Shown here: positions 34,125-43,344 of the stretch, in pieces
Position numbering within the stretch: the stretch's first letter is position 1
How the letters are laid out: the number at the start of each line of letters is the position of its first letter
DNA from: Prevotella sp.
GTDB lineage: Bacteria; Bacteroidota; Bacteroidia; Bacteroidales; Bacteroidaceae
DNA length: 64,000 nucleotides
Assembly (NCBI GenBank): GCA_017470055.1
Contig: JAFUFD010000020.1
Span: forward strand, 62,001 to 126,000
Direction of reading: 5' to 3'
Translations under genes and position numbers: made by a program
Notes under the pieces: model-generated
Seen by the model: the letters and a program-made list of their open reading frames with translations, nothing else
Told to the model about the DNA's origin: nothing
Database searches by the model: none

Positions 34125-35696
34125 TTAATTGAAATATGCGTCATTCTGTCTCAAAGCACCCTCAGCGGCAGAGATCTCCTTGCTGGAGATAGGCAGGTAC
34201 TTCTTATTGGCGCTCCAGTTAGCCTGACGGCCACGCTCACCCTTGCCATTGATTGCCTCAGTGTCAATCTTCAGGACTGTGGATGCCTTGGTAGTCACAC
34301 CACTAACACCCTCCATGCGGACGAGGTCATAGTAACGCTTTCCCTCGCCAAGGAACTCAAGACGACGCTCCTGCAGGATGTTGTCGAGCGTAGGCTCTAC
34401 CTCAGACACCAGACCAGCACGCTGGCGGACCTGTGTGATATAATTCTTGGCGGTAGCGGCACTGCCTCCTGTACGGACCAGCAACTCCGCAGCGTTCAGC
34501 AAGGTCTCGGCATAACGATAAACACGCAGGTTTTGGTTCGACTGACAGTGGTCAGCACCTCCAGTGCCCTCAGCAGGCGTACGGGCAATGTACTTGCCGC
34601 AGAAGACACCCTGATCCTGATAGCGGGCAGTGTAGTTACCGGAAGGAACGAAGCAACTGACATCACGACGCTCGTCGTTGGGAGAGTACTGGTCGTAAGT
34701 GGTCTTACGAACGATGAATGTACCCCATCCGTCTATGACGCTGGCAGCGGCGTCACCGCCCTCTGGTGCCAGACACTTGCCCTGGAAGGAGCCACCGATG
34801 CCGCTAAGATTATCGTAACCTCGTACGCAGGCAGAGCCATCGGTATAGTTGATCTCGAAGATAGACTCTGGTCCCCACTCGCCATCGGACGAGAAGAGGT
34901 GGGCATAGCCTGCGAGGTCGAGGTCATAGTCAGCACCATTGATGAGTTCTGTCATGAAGGACAATGCCTTTGAGAAGCGAGCCTCATCGTTCTGGTACAG
35001 CACGAGGTCAGCATAGATCATGTAGGCAAGCGCCTTTGAGGCACGACCCAGATTATCCTCATCCTGCTTGATGGGCAGGGCGTTCAGGGCGATGACATCC
35101 TCCAAATCGGTGATGATTGCCTGATAAGCCTCATCGGCAGTCACCTGCTCGGGTTTGTCCTCTGCATTCAGTTTCTGGGTGAAGTAAGGAATATTACCGA
35201 AGTTCTTCCACACGACAGAGTAATAGAAAGCACGGAGAACACGAGCCTCCGACTCCTTCTCATCCACGTAGTTCGCCGACTCGGCTGCCAGTGCCTCCTT
35301 GTTGTTCTCAATATAGTCAATCACCTCGTTACACATACGGATACCAGCGTAACTCTCATCCCAGTAGTTGGTAATGGTAAGGTCGGCGGTCAAACGGTAG
35401 TCAGAGGCATTATGCCATACCTCTTGGTCACTGGGACCTGCGGCGCCTACCAACATATCATCGCCCAACATATCAATCCAGTTCAGGGCTGCGAAGTTGT
35501 TTCCGTCGTAGTCGTACATACGGGCGGGAACATAAGCGGCGTTCATTGCCTCGTCAATGTGTTCAATGGTTGAGAAGTACTCCTCTACCGGGGCACTCTT
35601 AGGAGGCTCCTGCTCAAGGAAAGAGTCCTTACAACCTGAGAGGATCACCAAAGCACCGGCAAGAACACCAATGGCTAAAATATTTGTCTTTTTCAT
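34125..35696 (-). CDS. SusD-like outer-membrane glycan-binding lipoprotein
   Basis: Nutrient-binding lid of the SusCD transporter, 523 residues. Lipobox VILSGC with Cys22, then KDSFLEQEPP, the usual SusD N-terminus. An early RagB/SusD TPR-containing region and the C-terminal RRLEFLGEGKRYYDLVRMEG segment are typical. It directly follows SusC and should bind beta-glucan oligosaccharides over the SusC barrel. Confidence 0.93.
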   Translation of the reverse strand: MKKTNILAIGVLAGALVILSGCKDSFLEQEPPKSAPVEEYFSTIEHIDEAMNAAYVPARMYDYDGNNFAALNWIDMLGDDMLVGAAGPSDQEVWHNASDYRLTADLTITNYWDESYAGIRMCNEVIDYIENNKEALAAESANYVDEKESEARVLRAFYYSVVWKNFGNIPYFTQKLNAEDKPEQVTADEAYQAIITDLEDVIALNALPIKQDEDNLGRASKALAYMIYADLVLYQNDEARFSKALSFMTELINGADYDLDLAGYAHLFSSDGEWGPESIFEINYTDGSACVRGYDNLSGIGGSFQGKCLAPEGGDAAASVIDGWGTFIVRKTTYDQYSPNDERRDVSCFVPSGNYTARYQDQGVFCGKYIARTPAEGTGGADHCQSNQNLRVYRYAETLLNAAELLVRTGGSAATAKNYITQVRQRAGLVSEVEPTLDNILQERRLEFLGEGKRYYDLVRMEGVSGVTTKASTVLKIDTEAINGKGERGRQANWSANKKYLPISSKEISAAEGALRQNDAYFN

Positions 35697-35742
35697 AATC
35701 GTATTCTTTTTCCTTTTTTGTTATACCTTTTAAAACCTTACA

Positions 35743-38700
35743 TTAGAAACCAAGGTTCAGTCCAATGGTGAAGGTACGCGATTGCGGGTAAACACCCCAG
35801 TCAACACCTGTCATGTTGCTGTTGCTACCGCCACCTGAGGATATTTCAGGATCATAGCCCTGATACTTGGTGAAGGTGAGAAGGTTCTCAGCCATCACGT
35901 AGAGGCGCAGACGGTCAACAAAGAAACGCTTGGTGATGCGCTGCGGAATGGTATAGCCCAGTGAGATATTCTTCAGACGCAGGTAACTGCCGTCTGTCAC
36001 GTAAAGGTCGGAAGCGACCATGTTGGTAGCGTTGCCTATCACGAAGCGGGGAATAGAATTGCTGGTTCCTGCACCAGTCCAGCGTCCCAGCATCCATGTG
36101 GGCAGGTTCTGGTTCTGGCGGTCAACACGCATCGTCATATCGAAGATGTCGTTACCTGCGGTGCCCTGCCAGAACATATTGAAGTCGAAGCCACGCCACT
36201 CGGCGTTGAAGTTCAGACCAAATGTCCAGTCGGGAGTCGGCTTACCGATTTTTGTCTTGTCATTATCGTCAATCTGACCATCACCATTGACATCCACGAA
36301 ACGGAAGTCACCAGGAGCGGCGTTAGGCTGGATAAGGCTGCCATCAGCATTGGTATATGCCTGCACCTCTGCCTCGCTCTGGAAGATACCATTGGTCTTA
36401 TAGCCATAGAAGAAGGGGAAAGGCTGTCCGTTGGACGCACGGGCGAAGACACCCACCGCTTGCGCTGAGCAGCCAGGCATATCCATGAAGCCTGTGGAGT
36501 TGCCCAGACGAGTGAGTTCGTTCTTCAGGTAGGAGGCGTTAGCCTTGACACTGAAGCGGGCATCGGCGATGCGGAACTTATAGCCTAACTCAAACTCAAT
36601 ACCAGAGTTCTTCATCTCACCCACGTTACCGATAGGCTTCATATTACCGTCTGCCACGTAGTTAGGAACAGGCATATCCATCAGCATGCCATTGGTCTTC
36701 TTCACGAAGTAATCGACAGTAAAGGTCAGGGCGTTGTTGAAGAACCCGAAGTCAAGACCGAAGTCGGTCTGCTCGCTCTCTTCCCACTCCAAGTCGGGAT
36801 TCGACAGTCCACCAGCACGTACACCGATATTCTTGACTCCTTCGCCACGACCGAAATTCGTATCATAGTTGGAGGTTGTCAGTGCGATGTAGCGGAAGTT
36901 ACCGATGTTCTCGTTACCATTCTTACCCCAACTGAAGCGCACCTTCATGTTGGTCAGCCAGTCTCTGGTCTTCTCCATGAATTTCTCGTTCATCACGTTC
37001 CATCCTAATGAGAAAGAGGGGAATGTAGCATAGTGCTTGTTCCAACCGAAACGGCTCGAACCGTCACGACGGATGGTAAACTGAGCCATATAACGCTCGT
37101 CGTAGTTATAAGAGGCACGGGCGAAGAGAGAGGCAAGCGAGGCTACCTCAGAGGGAGCCGCACCACCGCTAATGTCATTCTCCAAGTGTCCTGTAGCGTA
37201 ATCTACCCAAGGCTTGTTGATATCCACCAGATAATTGCGAGAGGCAGAGATACCATAACCAGTAGTCTTCTTAGCCGACTGACCGAGTACCACGCCAATG
37301 GTGTGCTTGTCAAACACGCGATCGAAGGTCAACACATTCTCCAACTGCCAGGTGGTGTTGCGCCAATCCCAAGCCGAAGCCCCTGTCTTGCCGTTCCAGT
37401 TGTTGCTGGATGTCAGGTAGTAAGGAGCCACATAACTCTTGTCGACACCGTTGTATGACATATCGGCACCGTAACTGATACGATATTTGAAACCAAAGCC
37501 AATCTCCAGGTCAGCAGAGAAGTTACCCACAAACTTGTGGTGCCATGTCTCATAGCCTAAACTGGGGGTATTGAGCCAGGCCACGGGGTTGAACTGGTTA
37601 TCATAATCAGAGCCGGGAACCATGTAGAGGTTGCCGTTGGCATCATACTGCGGCACATAGTACTGATAGTTATTGTATTGCTCCAATGCAGCGTCAGCCT
37701 CAGCACCCGAGTAGGTGATGGGCAGTATGGGAGCAAGTGTCAGCGTGGAGTTCAGAATACCATTGCTGTTGGTATTGAAACTGTCACCTGTCTGCTTAGA
37801 GCGAGAGAACGAGATGTTGGAGGTGATGGTCAGTTTGTTCAACCAGTTACGCTCTTTCGTGTCATCGAATACAGTATATTTGGTATTTGAGCGCAAGGTC
37901 ATACGGTTATAGTCTGACTTGCCGAAGTTTCCACCTACGATTCCCTCTTGCTTGTAGTAGCCTAAAGAGAGGTAGTAGTTCACCTTCTCGGTAGCGCCAC
38001 TGACACTCAACTCGTGGTTCTGAACTGGCGCGTTATCGTTGAAGACCTGCTTCTGCCAGTCGGTGTCCACCGCAGGTTTGGCGATTTGGTCTGGTGTAAA
38101 GAGCGGAGCCATGCCCGCATTCACGTAGCCCTCGTTCATCAAGGTCATATACTCCTTGGAGTTGAGTACGTCACGAGATTTCCACTTGGTCTGCCAACCC
38201 ATTGACACATTATAATTAACACTCACCTTACCCTGCTTTCCACTCTTGGTGGTCACCAAAATAACACCATTGGCGGCACGGGCACCGTAGATAGCACCAG
38301 AGGCTGCGTCTTTCAACACCTCAATGCTCTCGATGTCACTGGGGTTGATGTAGTCTATACGACCGTCTTCCAACGGCATACCATCCACGATGTAGAGCGG
38401 GTCGTTGTTATTGATAGTACCAATACCACGAACCTGCACTTTAGAGCCATCACCCGGGGCACCTGACGCAGAGGTCACGTTCACACCAGCGGCAAGACCT
38501 TTCAAGGCATTATCCATACGGACAGGAGCCTTTCCGTTCAAGTCGTCAGCACTCACCTTGGCAATAGAGGCGGTCACAACGCTCTTCTTCTGGACACCAT
38601 AACCTACCACGACGACCTCATCGAGTAGTTTCGCATCCGATTTCATCACTATGCGAAGACCGTCAGCAGCCTTCACTTCCTGAGTAATGTTACCAATGTA

Positions 38701-38922
38701 GGTGATCACCAGGGTAGAGCCCTCATCAACAGACACCGAGAAGTTTCCGTCGAAATCAGTCACCGTTCCATTAGCAGTTCCCTTCTGCACCACAGAAGCA
38801 CCGATAACTGGTTCGCCAGTCTCATCGACAACGACACCCTTATAGGTGTGCTTTTGGGCAAAAGTTGTTGCTGACATCATGAGAAATGACAGCAAAACCA
38901 TTAAAAACTTACTTTTCTTCAT
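35743..38922 (-). CDS. SusC-like TonB-dependent outer-membrane transporter
   Basis: A 1059-residue SusC/RagA transporter. Signal peptide (about 1-22), CarboxypepD_reg-like domain (about 25-105), then DEVVVVGYG, the plug with DPLYIVDGMPLEDGRID and SIEVLKDAASGAIYGARAANGVI (the SusC signature), and a beta-barrel ending in the terminal aromatic (GLNLGF). It imports oligosaccharides using TonB/ExbBD energy. First gene of the locus, behind a consensus promoter with an upstream operator-like element and divergent to the regulator. Confidence 0.96.
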   Translation of the reverse strand: MKKSKFLMVLLSFLMMSATTFAQKHTYKGVVVDETGEPVIGASVVQKGTANGTVTDFDGNFSVSVDEGSTLVITYIGNITQEVKAADGLRIVMKSDAKLLDEVVVVGYGVQKKSVVTASIAKVSADDLNGKAPVRMDNALKGLAAGVNVTSASGAPGDGSKVQVRGIGTINNNDPLYIVDGMPLEDGRIDYINPSDIESIEVLKDAASGAIYGARAANGVILVTTKSGKQGKVSVNYNVSMGWQTKWKSRDVLNSKEYMTLMNEGYVNAGMAPLFTPDQIAKPAVDTDWQKQVFNDNAPVQNHELSVSGATEKVNYYLSLGYYKQEGIVGGNFGKSDYNRMTLRSNTKYTVFDDTKERNWLNKLTITSNISFSRSKQTGDSFNTNSNGILNSTLTLAPILPITYSGAEADAALEQYNNYQYYVPQYDANGNLYMVPGSDYDNQFNPVAWLNTPSLGYETWHHKFVGNFSADLEIGFGFKYRISYGADMSYNGVDKSYVAPYYLTSSNNWNGKTGASAWDWRNTTWQLENVLTFDRVFDKHTIGVVLGQSAKKTTGYGISASRNYLVDINKPWVDYATGHLENDISGGAAPSEVASLASLFARASYNYDERYMAQFTIRRDGSSRFGWNKHYATFPSFSLGWNVMNEKFMEKTRDWLTNMKVRFSWGKNGNENIGNFRYIALTTSNYDTNFGRGEGVKNIGVRAGGLSNPDLEWEESEQTDFGLDFGFFNNALTFTVDYFVKKTNGMLMDMPVPNYVADGNMKPIGNVGEMKNSGIEFELGYKFRIADARFSVKANASYLKNELTRLGNSTGFMDMPGCSAQAVGVFARASNGQPFPFFYGYKTNGIFQSEAEVQAYTNADGSLIQPNAAPGDFRFVDVNGDGQIDDNDKTKIGKPTPDWTFGLNFNAEWRGFDFNMFWQGTAGNDIFDMTMRVDRQNQNLPTWMLGRWTGAGTSNSIPRFVIGNATNMVASDLYVTDGSYLRLKNISLGYTIPQRITKRFFVDRLRLYVMAENLLTFTKYQGYDPEISSGGGSNSNMTGVDWGVYPQSRTFTIGLNLGF

Positions 38923-38973
38923 ACGTTAGTTGTTTTAAACATGATTAATAGTAATTTCGCTCAATTTTGGTCG

Positions 38974-39005
38974 CAAAGGTAGAGTTTAAACGCATACGTT
39001 CCAAA
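38974..39005 (-). promoter_or_regulatory. SusC promoter: TTTG-N20-TACCTTTG
   Basis: On the minus strand TTTG (39005-39002) and TACCTTTG (38981-38974) are 20 bp apart. The predicted leader before the SusC ATG is about 48 nt. Confidence 0.78.
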
Positions 39006-39010
39006 TAAAA

Positions 39011-39035
39011 CGCCACGCAAAAAACTCACTTTTTC
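39011..39035 (-). promoter_or_regulatory. Shared PUL operator-like element, copy 1
   Basis: Plus-strand CGCCACGCAAAAAA followed by CTCACTTTTTC, 5 bp beyond the -33 box. It lies in the intergenic region shared with the regulator gene, so it could also mediate autoregulation. Confidence 0.6.
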
Positions 39036-39067
39036 TCCAAAAGATGCAGGATATAGAGAATATTTCG

Positions 39068-39075
39068 TAACTTTG
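39068..39075 (+). promoter_or_regulatory. Putative -7 box for the regulator gene (TAACTTTG)
   Basis: TAACTTTG matches TAnnTTTG, 29 bp before the ATG. No clear -33 TTTG is visible, as might be expected for a weakly or activator-dependent promoter. Confidence 0.55.
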
Positions 39076-39104
39076 CAACCAGAACCATAACAATTGACAA
39101 GATC

Positions 39105-41990
39105 ATGAAAAAAGTACTATCAGTAGCCTTATACCTTATTATATATATAGGGGTATATGCCCAGCAACCCATGCTACGTAACTTCCAGGTGAGCGACTAC
39201 CCAGGGGGAACTCAGAACTGGTGTATTGACATGACAAGCAGCAATCATCTCCTTGTTGCCAACAATGCAGGGCTGCTATGCTACGACAGCAGGTCGTGGC
39301 AGACTTTTCCCTTGTCAAACTTCAGTAATGTCAGGAGTATCTTGTATGACCCCATCTATAATCATGTATGGGCTGGAGGTGCCAACGAATTCGGTTGTTT
39401 TGAGGCTAATATTGATCTTTACGCCAACTATCACTCCGTGTCAACCCGGCTGCCCAAAGAACGACAACAGTTCGGAGAGATCTGGAATATCTTGAAGTTA
39501 AGAGACGACTATATCTTTCAGGCAAAGAAAGACCTGTTCTTCCTGCACCGTGACAGCACACTCAGTTTTATGAGTACCCCTTTCTCCATAGACTGCTCTG
39601 CAATCATTGGAGACCGACTGTTAGTCGCTGACGAAACTGGAATCTATGCGGTAGAGAACAACAAACTGTCTGCTCCGCTGCCAAACTTAGAGGAACTCAA
39701 AGGAAAGACGATATATGCCATCCTACCCTATCAACAACAGATGATTATCTGTACGACGGTAGACGGACTGTTTATCTATGACGGGCAGCAGACTCGCCCC
39801 TTTGCCACAGACTTGACCGCCTACCTCTCCAACAACCAGATATTCTGTGCCGCTATCCAGAATGACTTGTTAGCCATCGGCACTATAAGAGGAGGAATGG
39901 TGCTGCGCGACCTGAAGACGGGGATGAACCAATATGCCAATACGAGAACGGGGCTTAGCAACAATACGGTCCTGTCGATCTATTTCGACCACATTGACAA
40001 TGTGTGGGTAGGACTGGACCAAGGTATCTCCTATGTGATGCCGACCTTCCCTGCCTCCTATCTTTTAGGGAAACAGAGTAGTATTGGCACCGGCTATACC
40101 TCTATGGTTTATGGCAACAACTTGTATTTGGGCACTAACCAAGGACTCTTTACGACTCCCTACCCCCCTTCCAGTACGCCAACACCTCCCATACCACAAT
40201 TGGTCAATGGCATGACAGGGCAGATATGGAGCCTTAACAATATCAACGGGACACTACTCTGCGGCTGTAATGCCGGAACCTATATCATCAATGGACAGCA
40301 GGCACGGAAGATACAAGGACCTGAAGGCACCTTGTGTTTCCTGCCATTGCGACACCACCCAGACTATATCTTAGGGTCTGACTATCTGGGATTTTTCCTG
40401 CTAAGCGCCAAGGATTACAGTTTCATCGGACGTGTCTCGGGCTTCGGCGAGTGCAGCGGTGCTTTGTTGGAGGACCATGATGGGAGTATCTGGATGAGCC
40501 ACTGGCAGAAAGGCATCTACCGCCTAACACTTAGTACTGATGCCAGACAAATAGTAAAAGTCGACAGATTTGGCAAAGACAACGGGTTACGGGTTGATGC
40601 CGAGAATCAGATTTGCCAGATTAACGGGCGCATCCTGATTTCCAGTGTGGACGGCTTACATTACTACAACCCCAAAACAGGGAAATTGGCAAAAGACAAG
40701 AAGATGACCAAGATTTTCGACACTTACGGAAAGTCCTTACGCCTCTTCGAGACACCCGCCCATGACATCTGGGCATACAAAGCGAATTATCTTGCCATAG
40801 CCCATCCTAAAGGAAATGGCAACTATGAGGTAGACACCTTATCCTATAAAGGATTCATACACGAATTGCAAATGGGGTTGGGATTCCCCCATTTCTTAGC
40901 CGACAAAGACCAGACGATCCTGAATAGCTTGAACGGCTTTATCCTGACCAATAATAGGACGACCAACAAGTTCTATGAGTCAAGACTGAAGATCGAACTT
41001 ATCGAAAGCACCAATCATGGCGACTCCCTCCTCTATGTCTGTGGGGCGGACACCATCGGGCGGACTTTCCGTATCAGTCATGACAACAACTCCGTACGCT
41101 TCACCTTCACCATGCCTGAGTATATGCGCCCAGAGGAAATAGAGTATTCTTGTAGACTGGAAGGCTATGACCATACCTGGAGCGACTGGCAAAAAGGCTA
41201 TACCAAGGACTACACCTATCTACCCAAAGGCAAGTACACTTTCCATGTGAAGGCAAGAAACAAGATGACGGGCTTCGAGGACGAGAAGTCTATCAGCATC
41301 GAGATTCTGCCCGCATGGTATGAGACATGGTGGGCATATACCCTCTACCTGCTATTGGCAGCCTGCCTCACATGGATGCTCATTAAATGGATTCAACGCC
41401 GACAAGACCGTAAACTGGAGGAGTTAAGGGCACAGAAGGAACAAGAGATACGTCAGCAACAGGCGGAGTTTGAACTGGAACAGCAGAAGAAAGAGAGTGA
41501 ACTAACCCGTCTGAGAAATGAACAACTGGAGACCGAACTCAAGCATCGTCAAAGCGAACTGGGCGACTCCACGATGAACCTGATGCGCAAGAATGATATG
41601 CTACAGGCGCTTGACACCCAACTGAATGAACTCTCAGAGAGTGTCAGACGAGAGGACGTGAAATCGAAGATTACCCAGAAAATCAAGGAAATCCGACACG
41701 ACATACAAAACAACATCAATGAGGACGAGGGATGGGACAAGTTTGAGGAGAACTTCAACTTGGTATACGACAACTTCATGAAGCGACTCGCCAACCGCTT
41801 CCCCGACTTGAAGATGAACGACCGCAAACTCTGTGCCTACCTGCGCATGGGACTATCGTCAAAAGAGATGGCATCACTGCTCAACACCTCCGTGCGCAGT
41901 ATCGAGACGGCACGATACCGCCTCCGTAAGAAACTGGGTATGGAACAAGGTGACAACCTGGTAGAGTTTATACAGACTTTTGAGGAATAA
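39105..41990 (+). CDS. Membrane-spanning beta-propeller/Y_Y_Y sensor with LuxR-type HTH (SusR-like PUL regulator)
   Basis: A 961-residue predicted one-protein sensor and activator. Signal peptide (about 1-19), periplasmic two-component-propeller repeats (about 30-640, e.g. GLSNNTVLSIYFDHIDNVWVG), Y_Y_Y domain (about 655-735), one transmembrane helix (about 741-763), a coiled coil (765-850) and a C-terminal LuxR-type helix-turn-helix (about 903-950, LSSKEMASLLNTSVRSIETARYRLRKKL). It has no histidine-kinase or receiver domain, so it is not a hybrid two-component system. Divergent to SusC; likely senses beta-glucan oligosaccharides and activates the PUL. Confidence 0.85.
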   Translation: MKKVLSVALYLIIYIGVYAQQPMLRNFQVSDYPGGTQNWCIDMTSSNHLLVANNAGLLCYDSRSWQTFPLSNFSNVRSILYDPIYNHVWAGGANEFGCFEANIDLYANYHSVSTRLPKERQQFGEIWNILKLRDDYIFQAKKDLFFLHRDSTLSFMSTPFSIDCSAIIGDRLLVADETGIYAVENNKLSAPLPNLEELKGKTIYAILPYQQQMIICTTVDGLFIYDGQQTRPFATDLTAYLSNNQIFCAAIQNDLLAIGTIRGGMVLRDLKTGMNQYANTRTGLSNNTVLSIYFDHIDNVWVGLDQGISYVMPTFPASYLLGKQSSIGTGYTSMVYGNNLYLGTNQGLFTTPYPPSSTPTPPIPQLVNGMTGQIWSLNNINGTLLCGCNAGTYIINGQQARKIQGPEGTLCFLPLRHHPDYILGSDYLGFFLLSAKDYSFIGRVSGFGECSGALLEDHDGSIWMSHWQKGIYRLTLSTDARQIVKVDRFGKDNGLRVDAENQICQINGRILISSVDGLHYYNPKTGKLAKDKKMTKIFDTYGKSLRLFETPAHDIWAYKANYLAIAHPKGNGNYEVDTLSYKGFIHELQMGLGFPHFLADKDQTILNSLNGFILTNNRTTNKFYESRLKIELIESTNHGDSLLYVCGADTIGRTFRISHDNNSVRFTFTMPEYMRPEEIEYSCRLEGYDHTWSDWQKGYTKDYTYLPKGKYTFHVKARNKMTGFEDEKSISIEILPAWYETWWAYTLYLLLAACLTWMLIKWIQRRQDRKLEELRAQKEQEIRQQQAEFELEQQKKESELTRLRNEQLETELKHRQSELGDSTMNLMRKNDMLQALDTQLNELSESVRREDVKSKITQKIKEIRHDIQNNINEDEGWDKFEENFNLVYDNFMKRLANRFPDLKMNDRKLCAYLRMGLSSKEMASLLNTSVRSIETARYRLRKKLGMEQGDNLVEFIQTFEE

Positions 41991-42026
41991 CAAAGGCGGG
42001 TGTGCTGACGCACACCCGCCTTTGTT
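41989..42026. terminator. Bidirectional terminator between the PUL regulator and aquaporin genes
   Basis: Perfect arms AACAAAGGCGGGTGTGC and GCACACCCGCCTTTGTT flank a 4-nt loop. T residues at the outer end on both strands suit the convergent genes. Confidence 0.85.
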
Positions 42027-42039
42027 ATGTCTTTACAAC

Positions 42040-42717
42040 TTATTTCTCCTCTGTATCAATCAGTTTCCAAACACAAGCGGCAAGTGCGCCACCTACGAAT
42101 GGACCTACGATGAATACCCAAAGTTGGCTCAGAGCCTTACCACCCTCAAAGAGAGCGGGACCGATAGAGCGAGCCGGGTTGACAGAGGTACCTGTGTAGT
42201 TGATACCAACAAGGTGGATCAGAATCAGGGCGAGACCGATGGCAAGACCAGCGAAATTGTTGGTAGCACCATTTGTCTTAGCGGTAGCACCCAGTACGAC
42301 CAACACGAAGATAAAGGTGAGCACGATCTCGGCAACCAGACCGTTCAGCACGTTCTCTGAGGCACAAGCGTTAGCACCTGTTGCCGTACCACGGGCAAGA
42401 CCTGGGTCGGTAGATACGAGGAAGGCAAGCAAGGCAGCAGCGATGATAGCGCCAATCACCTGGAAGAGCATATACATTCCACAGTCCTTGGAGTTCATAC
42501 GACCACTCAAGAACACACCCAGTGTGATAGCGGGGTTGATGTGACAACCAGAAATACCACCAATGGCATACGCCATGGCAACAACAGACAGACCAAAAGC
42601 AATTGCCGTTCCTACTACAGATGCTGTATCAACACCACAATTGAGGCTGACAGCGGCACCGCATCCCAAGAATGTCAGCACGAATGTGCCTACCATTTCT
42701 GCTAAATACTTTTTCAT
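42040..42717 (-). CDS. aqpZ: Aquaporin (MIP family)
   Basis: A 225-residue six-helix channel of the inner membrane for water or small neutral solutes. Both half-helix motifs are intact: INPAITLG (N61-A63) and VNPARSIG (N180-A182), with Arg183 forming the selectivity filter. Length and motifs fit AqpZ rather than a glycerol facilitator, though selectivity cannot be proved. It is convergent with the PUL regulator. Confidence 0.92.
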   Translation of the reverse strand: MKKYLAEMVGTFVLTFLGCGAAVSLNCGVDTASVVGTAIAFGLSVVAMAYAIGGISGCHINPAITLGVFLSGRMNSKDCGMYMLFQVIGAIIAAALLAFLVSTDPGLARGTATGANACASENVLNGLVAEIVLTFIFVLVVLGATAKTNGATNNFAGLAIGLALILIHLVGINYTGTSVNPARSIGPALFEGGKALSQLWVFIVGPFVGGALAACVWKLIDTEEK

Positions 42718-42761
42718 AACCTTTTATTGTTTAAGTGATTAATAAGTGTAATATCCAAATG

Positions 42762-42769
42762 CAAAATTA
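42762..42769 (-). promoter_or_regulatory. Putative -7 box for the aquaporin gene (TAATTTTG)
   Basis: Minus-strand TAATTTTG, 45 bp upstream of the ATG. The nearest TTTG is 24 bp further up, wider than usual. Confidence 0.45.
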
Positions 42770-42813
42770 GTCATTTTATTTCAGATTCGCAAGCAAATCC
42801 AGAAAAAACTTTA

Positions 42814-43335
42814 CTATCTCGCTCCTTTCAGGTATTTATCCACCTTATAGGTCAGCACGGTGGAGAGCACCACCTTGCCGTCTTTACCGATAACCACCAT
42901 CGAGGGAATCCACTTCACACCATACGCTTTGGCAATATCCGTCTCCTTGAACTTCTTCAGTTCCGACACCTGCGTATAGGTGATACCGAATTGCTCACAG
43001 CCTTTGCGCCATGCCGCTACATCGGTATCCATCGAGACACCCACGAACTCCACTCCCTGCGGGGCATATTCCTGATACATGCGCACCACCTCGGGCGCAT
43101 CCTTACGGCAGTCAGGACACCAGGAAGCCCAGAAGTCGAGCACCACCGTCTTCCCTTTCAGTTGTGAGAGTTTAAACGTCTTCCCGTCAAGGGTCTTCAT
43201 CTTGAAATCAGGAGCGACAGCACCTGGCTTCAAGAGTTCCGTCGCATATTTATCGTCGAAATCGGGCTCCGGTCCAAACTGTGCGTTTGCCATTGTCGCA
43301 CACAACAGAAACGCTACGCAAAAAAGTTTTCTCAT
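42814..43335 (-). CDS. Exported TlpA/ResA-like thioredoxin-fold protein
   Basis: A 173-residue periplasmic disulfide oxidoreductase of the AhpC-TSA/Redoxin group. Signal peptide (about 1-18, ..ANA/Q), then VAPDFKMKTLDGKTFKLSQLKGK and the active site FWASWCPDC (Cys73, Cys76). The cis-proline region WIPSMVVI is present. It starts 9 bp after the zinc metallopeptidase gene and may share its transcript. Physiological partner unknown. Confidence 0.88.
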   Translation of the reverse strand: MRKLFCVAFLLCATMANAQFGPEPDFDDKYATELLKPGAVAPDFKMKTLDGKTFKLSQLKGKTVVLDFWASWCPDCRKDAPEVVRMYQEYAPQGVEFVGVSMDTDVAAWRKGCEQFGITYTQVSELKKFKETDIAKAYGVKWIPSMVVIGKDGKVVLSTVLTYKVDKYLKGAR

Positions 43336-43344
43336 GACAGTTCT

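Noticed and set aside
39105..41990. Hybrid two-component system (HTCS) for the PUL regulator
   Set aside because: Propeller and Y_Y_Y domains are HTCS-like, but there are no kinase, receiver or AraC domains; the C-terminus is a LuxR-type HTH.
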